Under the pieces are notes generated by a model. The model did not search any database and had not been told where the DNA came from. It worked only from the letters and a program-made list of their open reading frames with translations. A stretch of 21,493 nt of DNA from Nitrospirota bacterium (GTDB lineage: Bacteria > Nitrospirota > UBA9217), in the NCBI GenBank assembly GCA_013334545.1, contig JAAXXJ010000017.1, positions 1 to 21,493 on the forward strand, in the 5' to 3' direction. Positions 12,989 to 19,775 of this stretch are shown here, in pieces. How positions within the stretch are numbered: the first letter of the stretch is position 1; the number at the start of each line of letters is the position of its first letter. A program made the position numbers and the translations under genes.

Positions 12989-15745
12989 TCACTCCTGTTG
13001 TCCGCTCCCCTTGTCCGTTCCCTTGCTGACGTCCTCCGCGCCCGCGCCCGAGATGACCTGGTGCAGGACCGCGCTGATGATGGACAGCTCGTAGGGTTTG
13101 CTCACAACGCCCGCAAAGCCGTACATCCTGAAGTGCGCCACGACCGGGTCCTGGGAATATCCGCTCGATACGATCGCCCGCACCCCGGGATCGATCTCCT
13201 TCAGTTTCGCGATCGCTTCCTGGCCGCCCATCCCGCCCGGCATGGTCAGGTCCATGACCACGGCAGCAAAAGGCCTGTTCGCCAGGAGGGCCTCCTGGTA
13301 CCGTTGGACTGCCTCGCCGCCGTTACTGGCAAATTCCACCTCATACCCGATCGCTTTCAGCATCTCACCGGCGACGGTCCGGATCATCTCCTCATCGTCC
13401 ACGACCAGGACCGTTCCCTCCCCGTGCAGGACAACTTCGTGCGACCTGGTGTCTTCGGGCCGCGTGCCTGCATTGGCGGGGAGAAAGAGATGAAACGTCG
13501 TCCCGAACCCGAGGACCGATTCGACGGCGAGATGCCCTTCATGCCTCTGTACGATCGAATAGGAGCTGGCAAGCCCGAGACCGCTGCCCTTCTGTTTCGT
13601 CGTAAAGTAGGGGTCGAATATCTTCGGCAGATGCTCTGCCCGGATACCGGCCCCCTGGTCCTGTATGCTGATCCTCACGTACGGGCCTTCTTTCAGCGAG
13701 AGCATGTTGCCCGGTTCCAGGACGACGTTTTCCCCCGTAATGGTGATCGCTCCTCCTTCAGGCATCGCCTGATCGGCATTGATGATCAGATTGCTGATCA
13801 CCTGTCCGATCTGCCCCGCGTCGACATCGGCAGACCACAGGGTGTCGGCCATCCGGTAGAGACACGTCACCCGAGACCCGCTGAGCGCGAAGGAGGCTGT
13901 TTCCCTGATGAGACGCGACAGATCGACGGTCGCTTTCACGGGGGCGCCGCCCTTGGAGAACGTGAGCAGCTGCTGGGTCAGGTCCCTTGCCCGCTGCGAG
14001 GCCTTTTCAGCTTCCGTCAGCTTCGTGAGGAGCTTGTCAGAATGGCCAGCGTACATCCGGGCCATGGAGAGGTTCCCCAGGATCCCGGTCAGGAGGTTGT
14101 TGAAGTCATGGGCAAGGCCGCCGGCAAGGACGCCGAGAGACTCGAGCTTCTCCCGCTTCATGAGCTCCTCCTCCAGCCGCCGTCGTTCCGTGATGTCTCT
14201 CACGATGTCCCGCGAGCCAACGACCGTTCCGTCCCGTACGATCGGAGAAGAGCTGACCTCGATATCGAGCCATCGCCCGTCCCGGGCTCTCATTTTGCCG
14301 ACGAACTTGTCATAAGATTGCTTGTTCTTCAATTTCTCCAGTTCTTTTTTCGATCTCGGATTCTGCTCGGGCGGGATGACATCGAGGATGTTCATCCGGA
14401 GGATCTCCTGCCGGGGGTAGCCGAACAGTTCTTCGGCTTTTTTGTTCGCATCGATATAGTTCAGATCGGCGTCCACAACGAAGATGGCATCGTTCGCATT
14501 TTCAAAAAGGTCCCGGTATCTCTCTTCGGACTCCCTTCTGGCCTCCTCTGCGCGTTTCCGTTCCGTGATGTCCTCGCCGGAGCTGAGACTACCGATGATC
14601 GCGGACGACCTGTCCCGTAAGAGCGTATTATGCCATCCGATGGTCCTCCGTTCGCCGCTCCCGGTCACAATGGCATTCTCATGGGTCTCGAACGGTGCGA
14701 TGCTCCCGGTCATCATCCGGCGAAAGACATTCCTCGTCTCCTCGCGCTCATAGGCTGGGAGGGCCATCTCGAACCAGTTCCTCCCGATGATCTCCTGCTC
14801 CGGGTACCCCAGGATCTCGCAGCCTTTCCGGTTGATCATATTGACCGTACCATCGGGATCGAGAGCGAGCATGATGACCCCGGCGATGTTCAGGTAGCCC
14901 TGCGTCCTGTCCCGTTCCTGCTTCAGCAGCACTTCCGCGCGCCGGTGATCGGCGATCTCCTGCTCGAGGTCGCGGTTCGCCCCGATCAGCTCCTGCGTCC
15001 GCTCGCGCACTTTGAGGTCGAGGTCGACGCGGGCCCTGATCAATGTCTCCTTCATTTCCATATCAAAGATCGTCAATACCCTGACCAGGCCGTAGGCGAT
15101 CAGCACGGCGCAGAGGACGCGAACGGCCTGCACCGGCACTCCCACGGCATCGCGAAAATGTGTATAATTCAGCACGGAGGCCGGGAAAAAGCCGGCATCG
15201 GGGACGATCATGCCGGCGACGAGGCCATACAGGAGGAGGCCGAGGATGGCGATGTTCAAATAGGACCGGGGTTTTTCGTTCGCGGGTATCTCCAGGGTGG
15301 CTCTGAAGGCCATGAAGGAATAGGCCGTCAGGAATATTCCCGGTGCGGCGAGGAGATACCGCGCCCCTATATCCGCCATGATCAGCGGCCGGTCACTGCC
15401 GGCCACCATGATCGCCCAGGCAGCCGCGAGCACCCCCGGCAAAATCCGGAGCGTTCGATGCCTCAGCTTGAGGTCAAGGACGCCGTTCGTGCCGAACTGC
15501 AGGAGGAACAGGAACGACAGGGGAAGCAGGATCGTGCGCGCTATGGTAAGGACCGTCGTTTCCGTCGAATTCCGCACGATGAGCAGCATGTCCACCCATT
15601 CGTTGAGACCGTGCAGGATGGCGAAGGCTGCGATCAGCCATAGGTTATTCGCCAGCCAATAGCTGCTCCTGCTCTTGGGGTAGATCGCTACTACCAGGCC
15701 AAGGGAGAAGAAGGCCAGACCATAAACGAAAAATAGTATTGCCAT
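12989..15745 (-). CDS. Orphan hybrid sensor histidine kinase (7TM-PAS-PAS-HisKA-HATPase-REC)
   Basis: The 918-residue protein begins with about seven hydrophobic helices (residues 1-235, starting MAILFFVYGLAFFSLG), a membrane sensor of the MASE type but not assignable to a numbered family. A coiled coil follows, then two PAS domains (about 275-395 and 405-520), each ending in an ITER linker. HisKA has phospho-acceptor His546 in GGLAHDFNNLLTG. The HATPase domain (about 640-755) has DQGAGI and GSGLGLA. The C-terminal receiver has acceptor Asp832 in VVMDLTMPGG. No output gene is adjacent, so it likely works through a distant phosphotransfer partner. A GTG at 15760 would extend it by 5 residues but lies in an 11-bp tandem duplication; the ATG at 15745 with AAGG upstream is preferred. 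Confidence 0.95.
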   Translation of the reverse strand: MAILFFVYGLAFFSLGLVVAIYPKSRSSYWLANNLWLIAAFAILHGLNEWVDMLLIVRNSTETTVLTIARTILLPLSFLFLLQFGTNGVLDLKLRHRTLRILPGVLAAAWAIMVAGSDRPLIMADIGARYLLAAPGIFLTAYSFMAFRATLEIPANEKPRSYLNIAILGLLLYGLVAGMIVPDAGFFPASVLNYTHFRDAVGVPVQAVRVLCAVLIAYGLVRVLTIFDMEMKETLIRARVDLDLKVRERTQELIGANRDLEQEIADHRRAEVLLKQERDRTQGYLNIAGVIMLALDPDGTVNMINRKGCEILGYPEQEIIGRNWFEMALPAYEREETRNVFRRMMTGSIAPFETHENAIVTGSGERRTIGWHNTLLRDRSSAIIGSLSSGEDITERKRAEEARRESEERYRDLFENANDAIFVVDADLNYIDANKKAEELFGYPRQEILRMNILDVIPPEQNPRSKKELEKLKNKQSYDKFVGKMRARDGRWLDIEVSSSPIVRDGTVVGSRDIVRDITERRRLEEELMKREKLESLGVLAGGLAHDFNNLLTGILGNLSMARMYAGHSDKLLTKLTEAEKASQRARDLTQQLLTFSKGGAPVKATVDLSRLIRETASFALSGSRVTCLYRMADTLWSADVDAGQIGQVISNLIINADQAMPEGGAITITGENVVLEPGNMLSLKEGPYVRISIQDQGAGIRAEHLPKIFDPYFTTKQKGSGLGLASSYSIVQRHEGHLAVESVLGFGTTFHLFLPANAGTRPEDTRSHEVVLHGEGTVLVVDDEEMIRTVAGEMLKAIGYEVEFASNGGEAVQRYQEALLANRPFAAVVMDLTMPGGMGGQEAIAKLKEIDPGVRAIVSSGYSQDPVVAHFRMYGFAGVVSKPYELSIISAVLHQVISGAGAEDVSKGTDKGSGQQE

Positions 15746-15753
15746 GAGAGCCT

Positions 15754-15775
15754 TGTGCACCGTCTGTGCACCGTC
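15754..15775. repeat. Tandem duplication of an 11-bp unit
   Basis: TGTGCACCGTC occurs twice head to tail (15754-15764 and 15765-15775) just upstream of the hybrid kinase start. Each unit contains GTGCAC on the minus strand, which creates the alternative GTG start. Confidence 0.9.
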
Positions 15776-15776
15776 T

Positions 15777-15801
15777 GGGGTCAGACATGATTTCCTGACA
15801 T
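15777..15801 (-). repeat. Dispersed 25-bp repeat, copy 3 (inverted)
   Basis: GGGGTCAGACATGATTTCC and the following bases are the perfect reverse complement of the copy at 12854-12878. Confidence 0.93.
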
Positions 15802-16029
15802 TATGGAAATCATTAGGGACGTTTAGTCTGAAATTGACTTATAGCATAATAACAGAAATAGTCCACCAAGGACACAAAGTCACCTAAGCAGTATCCTAGA
15901 ATGCTGGAATCACCCTCGCCGCTTTTCAGGCCTCCTGTCCACGCAGTGCTCTTCACCCCATCGCCTGTCCCAGGTCCTGTCGTGCTTACGGGGTTGCTTC
16001 TTAATGTTTGACGCTGTTGTCAATAATCA

Positions 16030-16045
16030 ACAGGCTGTTGAAAAA
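16030..16045 (-). repeat. 16-bp inverted repeat arm, right
   Basis: ACAGGCTGTTGAAAAA is the exact reverse complement of 12909-12924. The hairpin repeat starting at about 16062 follows shortly after. Confidence 0.9.
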
Positions 16046-16061
16046 GCCCTCTTATTCTGTC

Positions 16062-16142
16062 ATTGCGAGGAGCGTGAACGACGAAGCAATCCCGCAGTGC
16101 TTGAAGGAACAAGAGACGAGATTGCTTCGCTTCGCTCGCAAA
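16062..16142. repeat. Hairpin repeat element of the TTGCGAGGAGCG/GAAGCAATC type
   Basis: CGAAGCAATC at 16082-16091 pairs exactly with GATTGCTTCG at 16120-16129. The outer TTGCGAGGAGCG (from 16063) pairs imperfectly with CGCTTCGCTCGCAA (to about 16141). It therefore folds into one long stem of about 80 nt. From general knowledge, elements with this consensus recur many times in some delta-proteobacterial and related genomes and give spurious peptides; copy number here cannot be checked. Confidence 0.8.
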
Positions 16143-16240
16143 GACACCGAAAAACGTTTTCAAGAGCCTTTAGGCCAGACCTCCGACCGGCCCACATTCC
16201 AAACTGACCCGCTACCCCCGCCTGCGGTGTTGACAACTGA

Positions 16241-16654
16241 TCAGCTCTTCTCCTGCTGCTGCTTGTACAGAAGCAGATATTCCTTTTCCACGCTGTCGAA
16301 CTTGGCCTGCAGATCGATCAGGAGCTTGGTCTTTTCCTTTATTTTTTCCTCGAGGATCGAAATTTCCCTCTTGCAGGCATCGTGATCCTTCGCATTCTCG
16401 ACCATCGCCGAAGGGGTCGTCACGGCTGCCGCCGCCTCTTTCTTCAGGGTTTGCCGGGCTTCGACGGCCTTGAGCGCCGCGACTTGTTTTTGCAGCTGTT
16501 CGTGCGCGGCACGGGCGTTCTCAAGCTCTCGTTCGATTTCCCGCCGGATATTGGCGCGTTTCTTTTCCCGCAGCGCCAGGTACACGACCAGGCCTGCGCA
16601 GATCGCCAGCAATTCGAAGAGCAATAGAAGATACAGCGCATCGATCTTTATCAT
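16241..16654 (-). CDS. Membrane-anchored coiled-coil protein, unknown function
   Basis: The 137-residue protein has one N-terminal transmembrane helix (about residues 5-27, LYLLLLFELLAICAG). The remainder is charged and mostly helical with heptad-like patterns: residues 28-66 (IRREIERELENARAAHEQLQ) and 92-135 (KREISILEEKIKEKTKLL), separated by an Ala/Thr-rich linker. The positive residues after the helix suggest the coiled coil is cytoplasmic. The ATG at 16654 is preferred because GAGGGG lies just upstream; the open frame could extend 18 residues, which would overlap the upstream gene. It follows the VWA gene by 10 nt and is surely co-transcribed. It may tether or cluster the VWA protein, but that is inference. 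Confidence 0.85.
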   Translation of the reverse strand: MIKIDALYLLLLFELLAICAGLVVYLALREKKRANIRREIERELENARAAHEQLQKQVAALKAVEARQTLKKEAAAAVTTPSAMVENAKDHDACKREISILEEKIKEKTKLLIDLQAKFDSVEKEYLLLYKQQQEKS

Positions 16655-16664
16655 GCCTTTCCCC

Positions 16665-18173
16665 TCATGGTTGACGTTTTCTCCAGAGGACATATCCCCC
16701 GCCGGCAAGCAGGGCGATCACCAGGTTTACGATCGCGAACAGCACCAGGACCCTGCCCCAGGAAACGCCTTCCTCTTTGGGATCAGGCGGCATTGGTTCG
16801 GGTTTTGCCGCGGGTTTCGGTTCTGCAGGCGGCGCAGGGGGCGGTTCGATCGCCATGAACGCAATGGTCCTTGTTCTCTTGAAGGTCTTTCCTTGGGCAA
16901 GGAGCGTCAAGGTATATTCCCCGGCCGCGGGGCCGGTGAATCGGGCGGCATAGGTCCCCGAGGCCGGAGCGGCGGTCCCGGCGGCCGCGCTCACGAGGTC
17001 GAGCCTGAACGGCTTTGCATCAGGCCCCGTAATTTCAGCGGCGAACGCGGTGGTTGCGAGGACGCCCTGCTCGGTCACCACGCCTCCCTGCTTTTCGAGC
17101 CAGGCGTCGATGGTCACCGTCTGCCCCGAGGTGACGAAACTCCGGTCAAAGGAGGTCCTGAGGCTCAGCTTGGTCAGTACAAAGACCTTGTTCCCCTCGT
17201 TGACACTCAGCTTCACGCTCCATGTGCCCGGGGCGGGTTTCTGGATCGTGATCATGTCGAAGACCGGGGTCGGATACCATTCGAGGGCGGCGCTGTGCCG
17301 GGATGCCGTGTACCGCGCGCCGGAAGGGTCCACGAGCGAAAGCGCGGTTCCCGGCTTTTTGGTGACGAGAACGGTGGCTTCCGTGATCTCGCCGTCGATG
17401 AAGAAGGCCTCTCCCTCGAACGGCACGGCGTCGGGCGCCTTGAGCTTCTCGAAGAGCGAGACGAACATGATATGCACGTCCTTGTCTTCGCGGGCATACC
17501 GGAAGAACCCGCCTGTTTCCCTTGCAATGTTCTCGAGCAACGCGCTGTCGGATTCCTCGGTGAACGCGACCGTGTATAGCCTGATGTTCGCCTGCTCCAG
17601 CTCCGGCAGGAGCCGCTTCAGCTGTTCAAGCGCCACAACGTCCTTTTCCGCGGCCCCGAGGGCGAGTTTGCCGTCGGACATCATCATGATGATCCGCTCC
17701 CGCCGCGATGAAGACCTCAGCTCATCGAAGCCCTTCCGGACCGCGTCCGTGATGTCGGTTGAATATTCCTTCGATGTGATCCTGTCGACGGCGCGGAAGA
17801 GCTGCCTGCGGTTCTGCTTCGTGTTCTGCGTCAACGGCGCCAGGCGCGTCGTCGCATCGCCGAAGCTCATGACCCCGATGCGGTCGTCCCCGCCCAGCAG
17901 GGAGATGAGCAGCTTTGCCGCAGCATTGCGGTACCCTTTCGGGTCCGTCCGCTTCATGCTTCCCGAGGAATCCATGAGCAGGATCATATCGCATCCTCTT
18001 GGGATGGCCGGGGCCGCGGCCGCGGCCCCGGGAACAGGCAGCGACCGCGTCCCCGTGGTGGCAGGCGTCGTCACGGTTACCGCGGCAGGGCCGTGTCCGG
18101 TCTGTGCAGCCGCAGGCAGGCAGAGGAGCAGTACGGCAAGGAACGCATTGTTCATCGAACGATAAACCGTCAT
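16665..18173 (-). CDS. VWA-domain protein with C-terminal membrane anchor
   Basis: The 502-residue protein has an N-terminal signal peptide (about residues 7-23, ending AAAQ). The von Willebrand factor A domain spans about 60-240 and has a complete MIDAS: DSSGS at 68-72, the Thr in the STDITDA loop, and MMSDGK. Residues of about 250-450 are beta-rich, with Ig-like segments such as GTWSVKLSVNEG and GEYTLTLLAQGK. A Pro/Ala/Lys/Glu-rich spacer (about 452-478) and one transmembrane helix with a basic end (WRKRQP) close the protein. It therefore sits in the periplasm, tethered by its C-terminus. VWA domains bind metal-dependent protein ligands. The ATG at 18173 lacks a strong ribosome site; an internal ATG 18 nt downstream is possible. 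It is first of a two-gene unit. Confidence 0.9.
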   Translation of the reverse strand: MTVYRSMNNAFLAVLLLCLPAAAQTGHGPAAVTVTTPATTGTRSLPVPGAAAAAPAIPRGCDMILLMDSSGSMKRTDPKGYRNAAAKLLISLLGGDDRIGVMSFGDATTRLAPLTQNTKQNRRQLFRAVDRITSKEYSTDITDAVRKGFDELRSSSRRERIIMMMSDGKLALGAAEKDVVALEQLKRLLPELEQANIRLYTVAFTEESDSALLENIARETGGFFRYAREDKDVHIMFVSLFEKLKAPDAVPFEGEAFFIDGEITEATVLVTKKPGTALSLVDPSGARYTASRHSAALEWYPTPVFDMITIQKPAPGTWSVKLSVNEGNKVFVLTKLSLRTSFDRSFVTSGQTVTIDAWLEKQGGVVTEQGVLATTAFAAEITGPDAKPFRLDLVSAAAGTAAPASGTYAARFTGPAAGEYTLTLLAQGKTFKRTRTIAFMAIEPPPAPPAEPKPAAKPEPMPPDPKEEGVSWGRVLVLFAIVNLVIALLAGGGYVLWRKRQP

Positions 18174-18606
18174 AGATAGGTATATATTTTATCGGAAAGA
18201 ACGGCCCCTTTCTTTAGCTCAAATGCGTTCCTTAGCCGTCATCTTTTGCGCCATAACACGCCTGACATTCTGAAGAAGTGGAACGAAAAATCTGCGGCAC
18301 GGCAGGCAGGTTGACCTTACCTCTAATCAGGCTTGAAAGGGACAGCAGTGGTCGGAGAGCGGGGAAATAAGAATGAAAGAGCTGTGGTTCGGTAAGTTCG
18401 GCTGATGGCAAACCGCAAGATAAGGCCCTAAAGGCTCACAACATCAAAACACAAGACCGACCCTATAGTTCAGACTGCAGAAGAGCTCGCTATTTCGAGG
18501 ACACCTGGTGACGGAACGCTTTCCGCAACCTACCCGTTCGGATAGGTGCATTGATCTGCATTTGTCATGCAATCTCTTGACTATCCCCCCTCAATTCTTA
18601 TATTCT

Positions 18607-18642
18607 CAAGGCGATAGGGCCAAGGCGATAGCAAGGCGATAG
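18607..18642 (+). repeat. Three short direct repeats CAAGGCGATAG
   Basis: Copies lie at 18607-18617, 18621-18631 and 18632-18642, so the spacing is 14 then 11 bp. The array is too short and irregular for CRISPR. Confidence 0.9.
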
Positions 18643-18657
18643 GTCCAGGTCTTCTTT
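18641..18657 (+). repeat. AGGTCCAGGTCT repeat, copy 1
   Basis: This 17-bp stretch matches 21247-21263 in 15 of 17 positions. It directly abuts the CAAGGCGATAG array. Confidence 0.65.
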
Positions 18658-18701
18658 TTGATATCCCATTGCGAAGCTCCTATAGGCAGACCTTTATATA
18701 A

Positions 18702-18729
18702 GTGCTTTAATCAGATCAGTTAAAAGCAC
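18702..18729. promoter_or_regulatory. Operator-like palindrome upstream of the toxin-antitoxin genes
   Basis: GTGCTTTAA (18702-18710) and TTAAAAGCAC (18720-18729) form an imperfect inverted repeat with a 9-bp centre. The AT-rich TTTATATAAG just before it could serve as a -10 region. It lies 17 bp before the antitoxin start. Type II antitoxins usually repress their own promoter by binding such palindromes, so this is the likely autoregulatory site. Confidence 0.6.
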
Positions 18730-18746
18730 CAATAAGGAGGTCTATT

Positions 18747-19016
18747 GTGAGTACCAAGTTTTCCGAAGACATCGTTCCGCTCAGCGACCTGAAGGTGAAC
18801 CCGGGCAAGGTGATCTCACACGCGCAGGATGCGCACCGGCCTATTTTGCTCACCAGTAGGGGACGCGGTGTTGCCGTGGTTCGATCGCTCAAGGATTATG
18901 AGGAAGAGACCGAAGAGCGTGCTTTTATGCAGGGAGTGGTGAAGGGGCTGATGGACCTGGAAGAAGGCCGCGAGATCCCGCTGTCCGAGGCGAAAAAACG
19001 CCTTGGCCTGAAGTGA
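18747..19016 (+). CDS. Phd/YefM-like type II antitoxin
   Basis: The 89-residue protein opens with MSTKFSEDIVPLSDLKVNPGKVISHA, followed by PILLTSRGRGVAVVRSLKDYEEE. This is the Phd/YefM pattern: an N-terminal DNA-binding and dimerisation region with 'PI.LT..GRGVAV', then a charged tail that wraps the toxin. It starts at GTG with AAGGAGG 6 nt upstream, a strong site. The toxin ATG comes 4 nt after its stop. It would neutralise the ParE/RelE toxin and bind the palindrome just upstream. Confidence 0.9.
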   Translation: MSTKFSEDIVPLSDLKVNPGKVISHAQDAHRPILLTSRGRGVAVVRSLKDYEEETEERAFMQGVVKGLMDLEEGREIPLSEAKKRLGLK

Positions 19017-19020
19017 TCCC

Positions 19021-19320
19021 ATGGCTGAACAGGCACGGATAACCTTTGCCGCGTCCCCGATCAAGGACCTTGAGGACATGCAAGCATGGTGCTTGGGCGA
19101 AGGCGTTCCTGATGTGCGAAAGCGGCTTACCGCTGAGATCATCGCCAAGATCGAGCGGCTGGGCGCACACCCCCTGAGCGGCCGTGTCGGACCTGAGTTC
19201 ACTGTCGAACATCTGCGAGAGATCGTTTACCCGCCGTTTCGCATCGTTTATCGGCACGATAAGAATAGAGTTCGCATTGTTCGGATCTGGCGAAGTGAAA
19301 GACTTCTGAAACTACCATGA
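19021..19320 (+). CDS. ParE/RelE-superfamily toxin
   Basis: This 99-residue protein has the ParE/RelE layout: a first beta strand (ARITFAASPIKDLEDM), two helices, then the strands REIVYPPFRIVYRHDKNRVRIVRIWRSERLL. The FRIVYR and VRIVRIWRSER segments are diagnostic. The ParE branch poisons gyrase and the RelE branch cleaves mRNA on the ribosome; the VRIVRIWRSER pattern leans to ParE, but the target cannot be decided by eye. It is tightly coupled to the antitoxin gene. Its stop overlaps the ATG of the hsdM remnant by the ATGA arrangement. Confidence 0.9.
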   Translation: MAEQARITFAASPIKDLEDMQAWCLGEGVPDVRKRLTAEIIAKIERLGAHPLSGRVGPEFTVEHLREIVYPPFRIVYRHDKNRVRIVRIWRSERLLKLP

Positions 19321-19529
19321 CCCCTGCCACAATCGTTTCAAAACTCTGGAACTACTGTACCGTCCTCCGTGACAATGGGATGAGCTACGGCGATTACGTG
19401 GAGCAGCTTACGTATCTGCTGCTCCTCAAGATGGCCGACGAGCGCAGGTCGCCACCGTACAATCAGCCGAGTGCGGTGCCTGCGAAGTACAACTGGCTTG
19501 CGCTGCCTCCGAGCACAGGCGGAAGTTAG
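19317..19529 (+). pseudogene. hsdM: Truncated type I restriction-modification DNA methyltransferase (hsdM N-terminus only)
   Basis: The 70-residue product matches the start of HsdM: KLWNYCTVLRDNGMSYGDYVEQ, then LLLLKMADERRSPPYNQPSAVPA. Complete HsdM proteins are about 480-550 residues; the helical N-terminal domain alone is about 130. The frame ends after STGGS with none of the SAM-binding or NPPF motifs, and no later segment of HsdM, HsdS or HsdR is found in the window. The ATG overlaps the toxin stop (ATGA), so in the ancestor the toxin-antitoxin pair and the methyltransferase were one operon. A hairpin element begins 6 nt after the stop, at the likely break point. Confidence 0.88.
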
Positions 19530-19534
19530 ATGTT

Positions 19535-19606
19535 AATGACTTCCTTGGCTGTTACCATACAGGAGCTGAATATATGATGTTGTATGGTAACCGGTAAGGA
19601 GTCATT
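19535..19606. repeat. Imperfect 26/25-bp inverted repeat at the hsdM break point (MITE-like or recombination site)
   Basis: The left arm (19535-19560) is AATGAC-TTCCTT-GGCT-GTTACCATAC. The right arm (19582-19606) read in reverse is AATGAC-TCCTT-ACCG-GTTACCATAC. Ten inner and six outer bases pair perfectly; the loop is 21 nt. No T-tract follows, so it does not look like a terminator. Confidence 0.85.
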
Positions 19607-19610
19607 GAGA

Positions 19611-19775
19611 ATGATGCATGGAGCTGCTATGCCTCTTGCGACAGTAGTTAAGAATCAGGTCGCAAAGAAACTGGATGCATTCCTCGGTCGGAGGCGGTCT
19701 TTCGATCACCGGCATTACCCGGCCAAGGAAGCAGGAACGGCCGATCCCCGTTCTTCCCGCTATGCTGCTGCGTAG
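19611..19775 (+). CDS. Possible small protein of 54 residues, low support
   Basis: An ATG at 19611 follows AAGGAG (19596-19601), which lies in the right arm of the hairpin. The product is basic, contains PLATVVKNQVAKKLDAFLG, and resembles no family I know. Its end overlaps the opposite-strand gene by 16 bp. It could be a coding remnant of the lost restriction locus or chance. Confidence 0.25.
   Translation: MMHGAAMPLATVVKNQVAKKLDAFLGRRRSFDHRHYPAKEAGTADPRSSRYAAA

Larger units (their letters stand above)
15802..16240. other. Gene-free, repeat-bearing spacer between two minus-strand units
   Basis: No supported gene lies in this stretch. It should contain the promoter of the hybrid kinase (near 15800-15900, minus strand), though no firm -35/-10 pair is evident. 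It also holds the 16-bp inverted arm at 16030-16045 and a hairpin repeat at 16062-16142. Open frames here translate repeats and are not called. Confidence 0.6.
18174..18746. other. 573-bp spacer with short repeats and the antitoxin promoter
   Basis: No gene is supported. The left edge (18174-18200) is AT-rich and likely drives the VWA gene on the minus strand. The middle shows no recognisable structure. On the right are three copies of CAAGGCGATAG (18607-18642), an AGGTCCAGGTCT motif (18641), an AT-rich possible -10 near 18693-18702, and the operator-like palindrome at 18702-18729. Confidence 0.55.

Noticed and set aside
12867..13094. 75-codon open frame in the GACCCCGGAC tract
   Set aside because: It translates repeats (DPGHPRDPGHPE) and then runs into the 3' end of the hybrid kinase on the other strand.
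12998..14620. Plus-strand open frame of 540 codons opposite the hybrid kinase
   Set aside because: It is the mirror of the receiver/kinase coding sequence; the minus-strand product has complete catalytic motifs.
16004..16385. Open frames over the hairpin repeat near 16062
   Set aside because: They translate a dispersed hairpin repeat and then overlap the coiled-coil gene antisense.
18607..18642. Possible mini-CRISPR or plasmid iterons
   Set aside because: The repeats are only 11 bp with gaps of 3 and 0 bp, no spacers, and no cas or rep gene nearby.
19535..19606. Intrinsic terminator after the hsdM remnant
   Set aside because: The loop is long (21 nt), the stem is interrupted and no T-tract follows.
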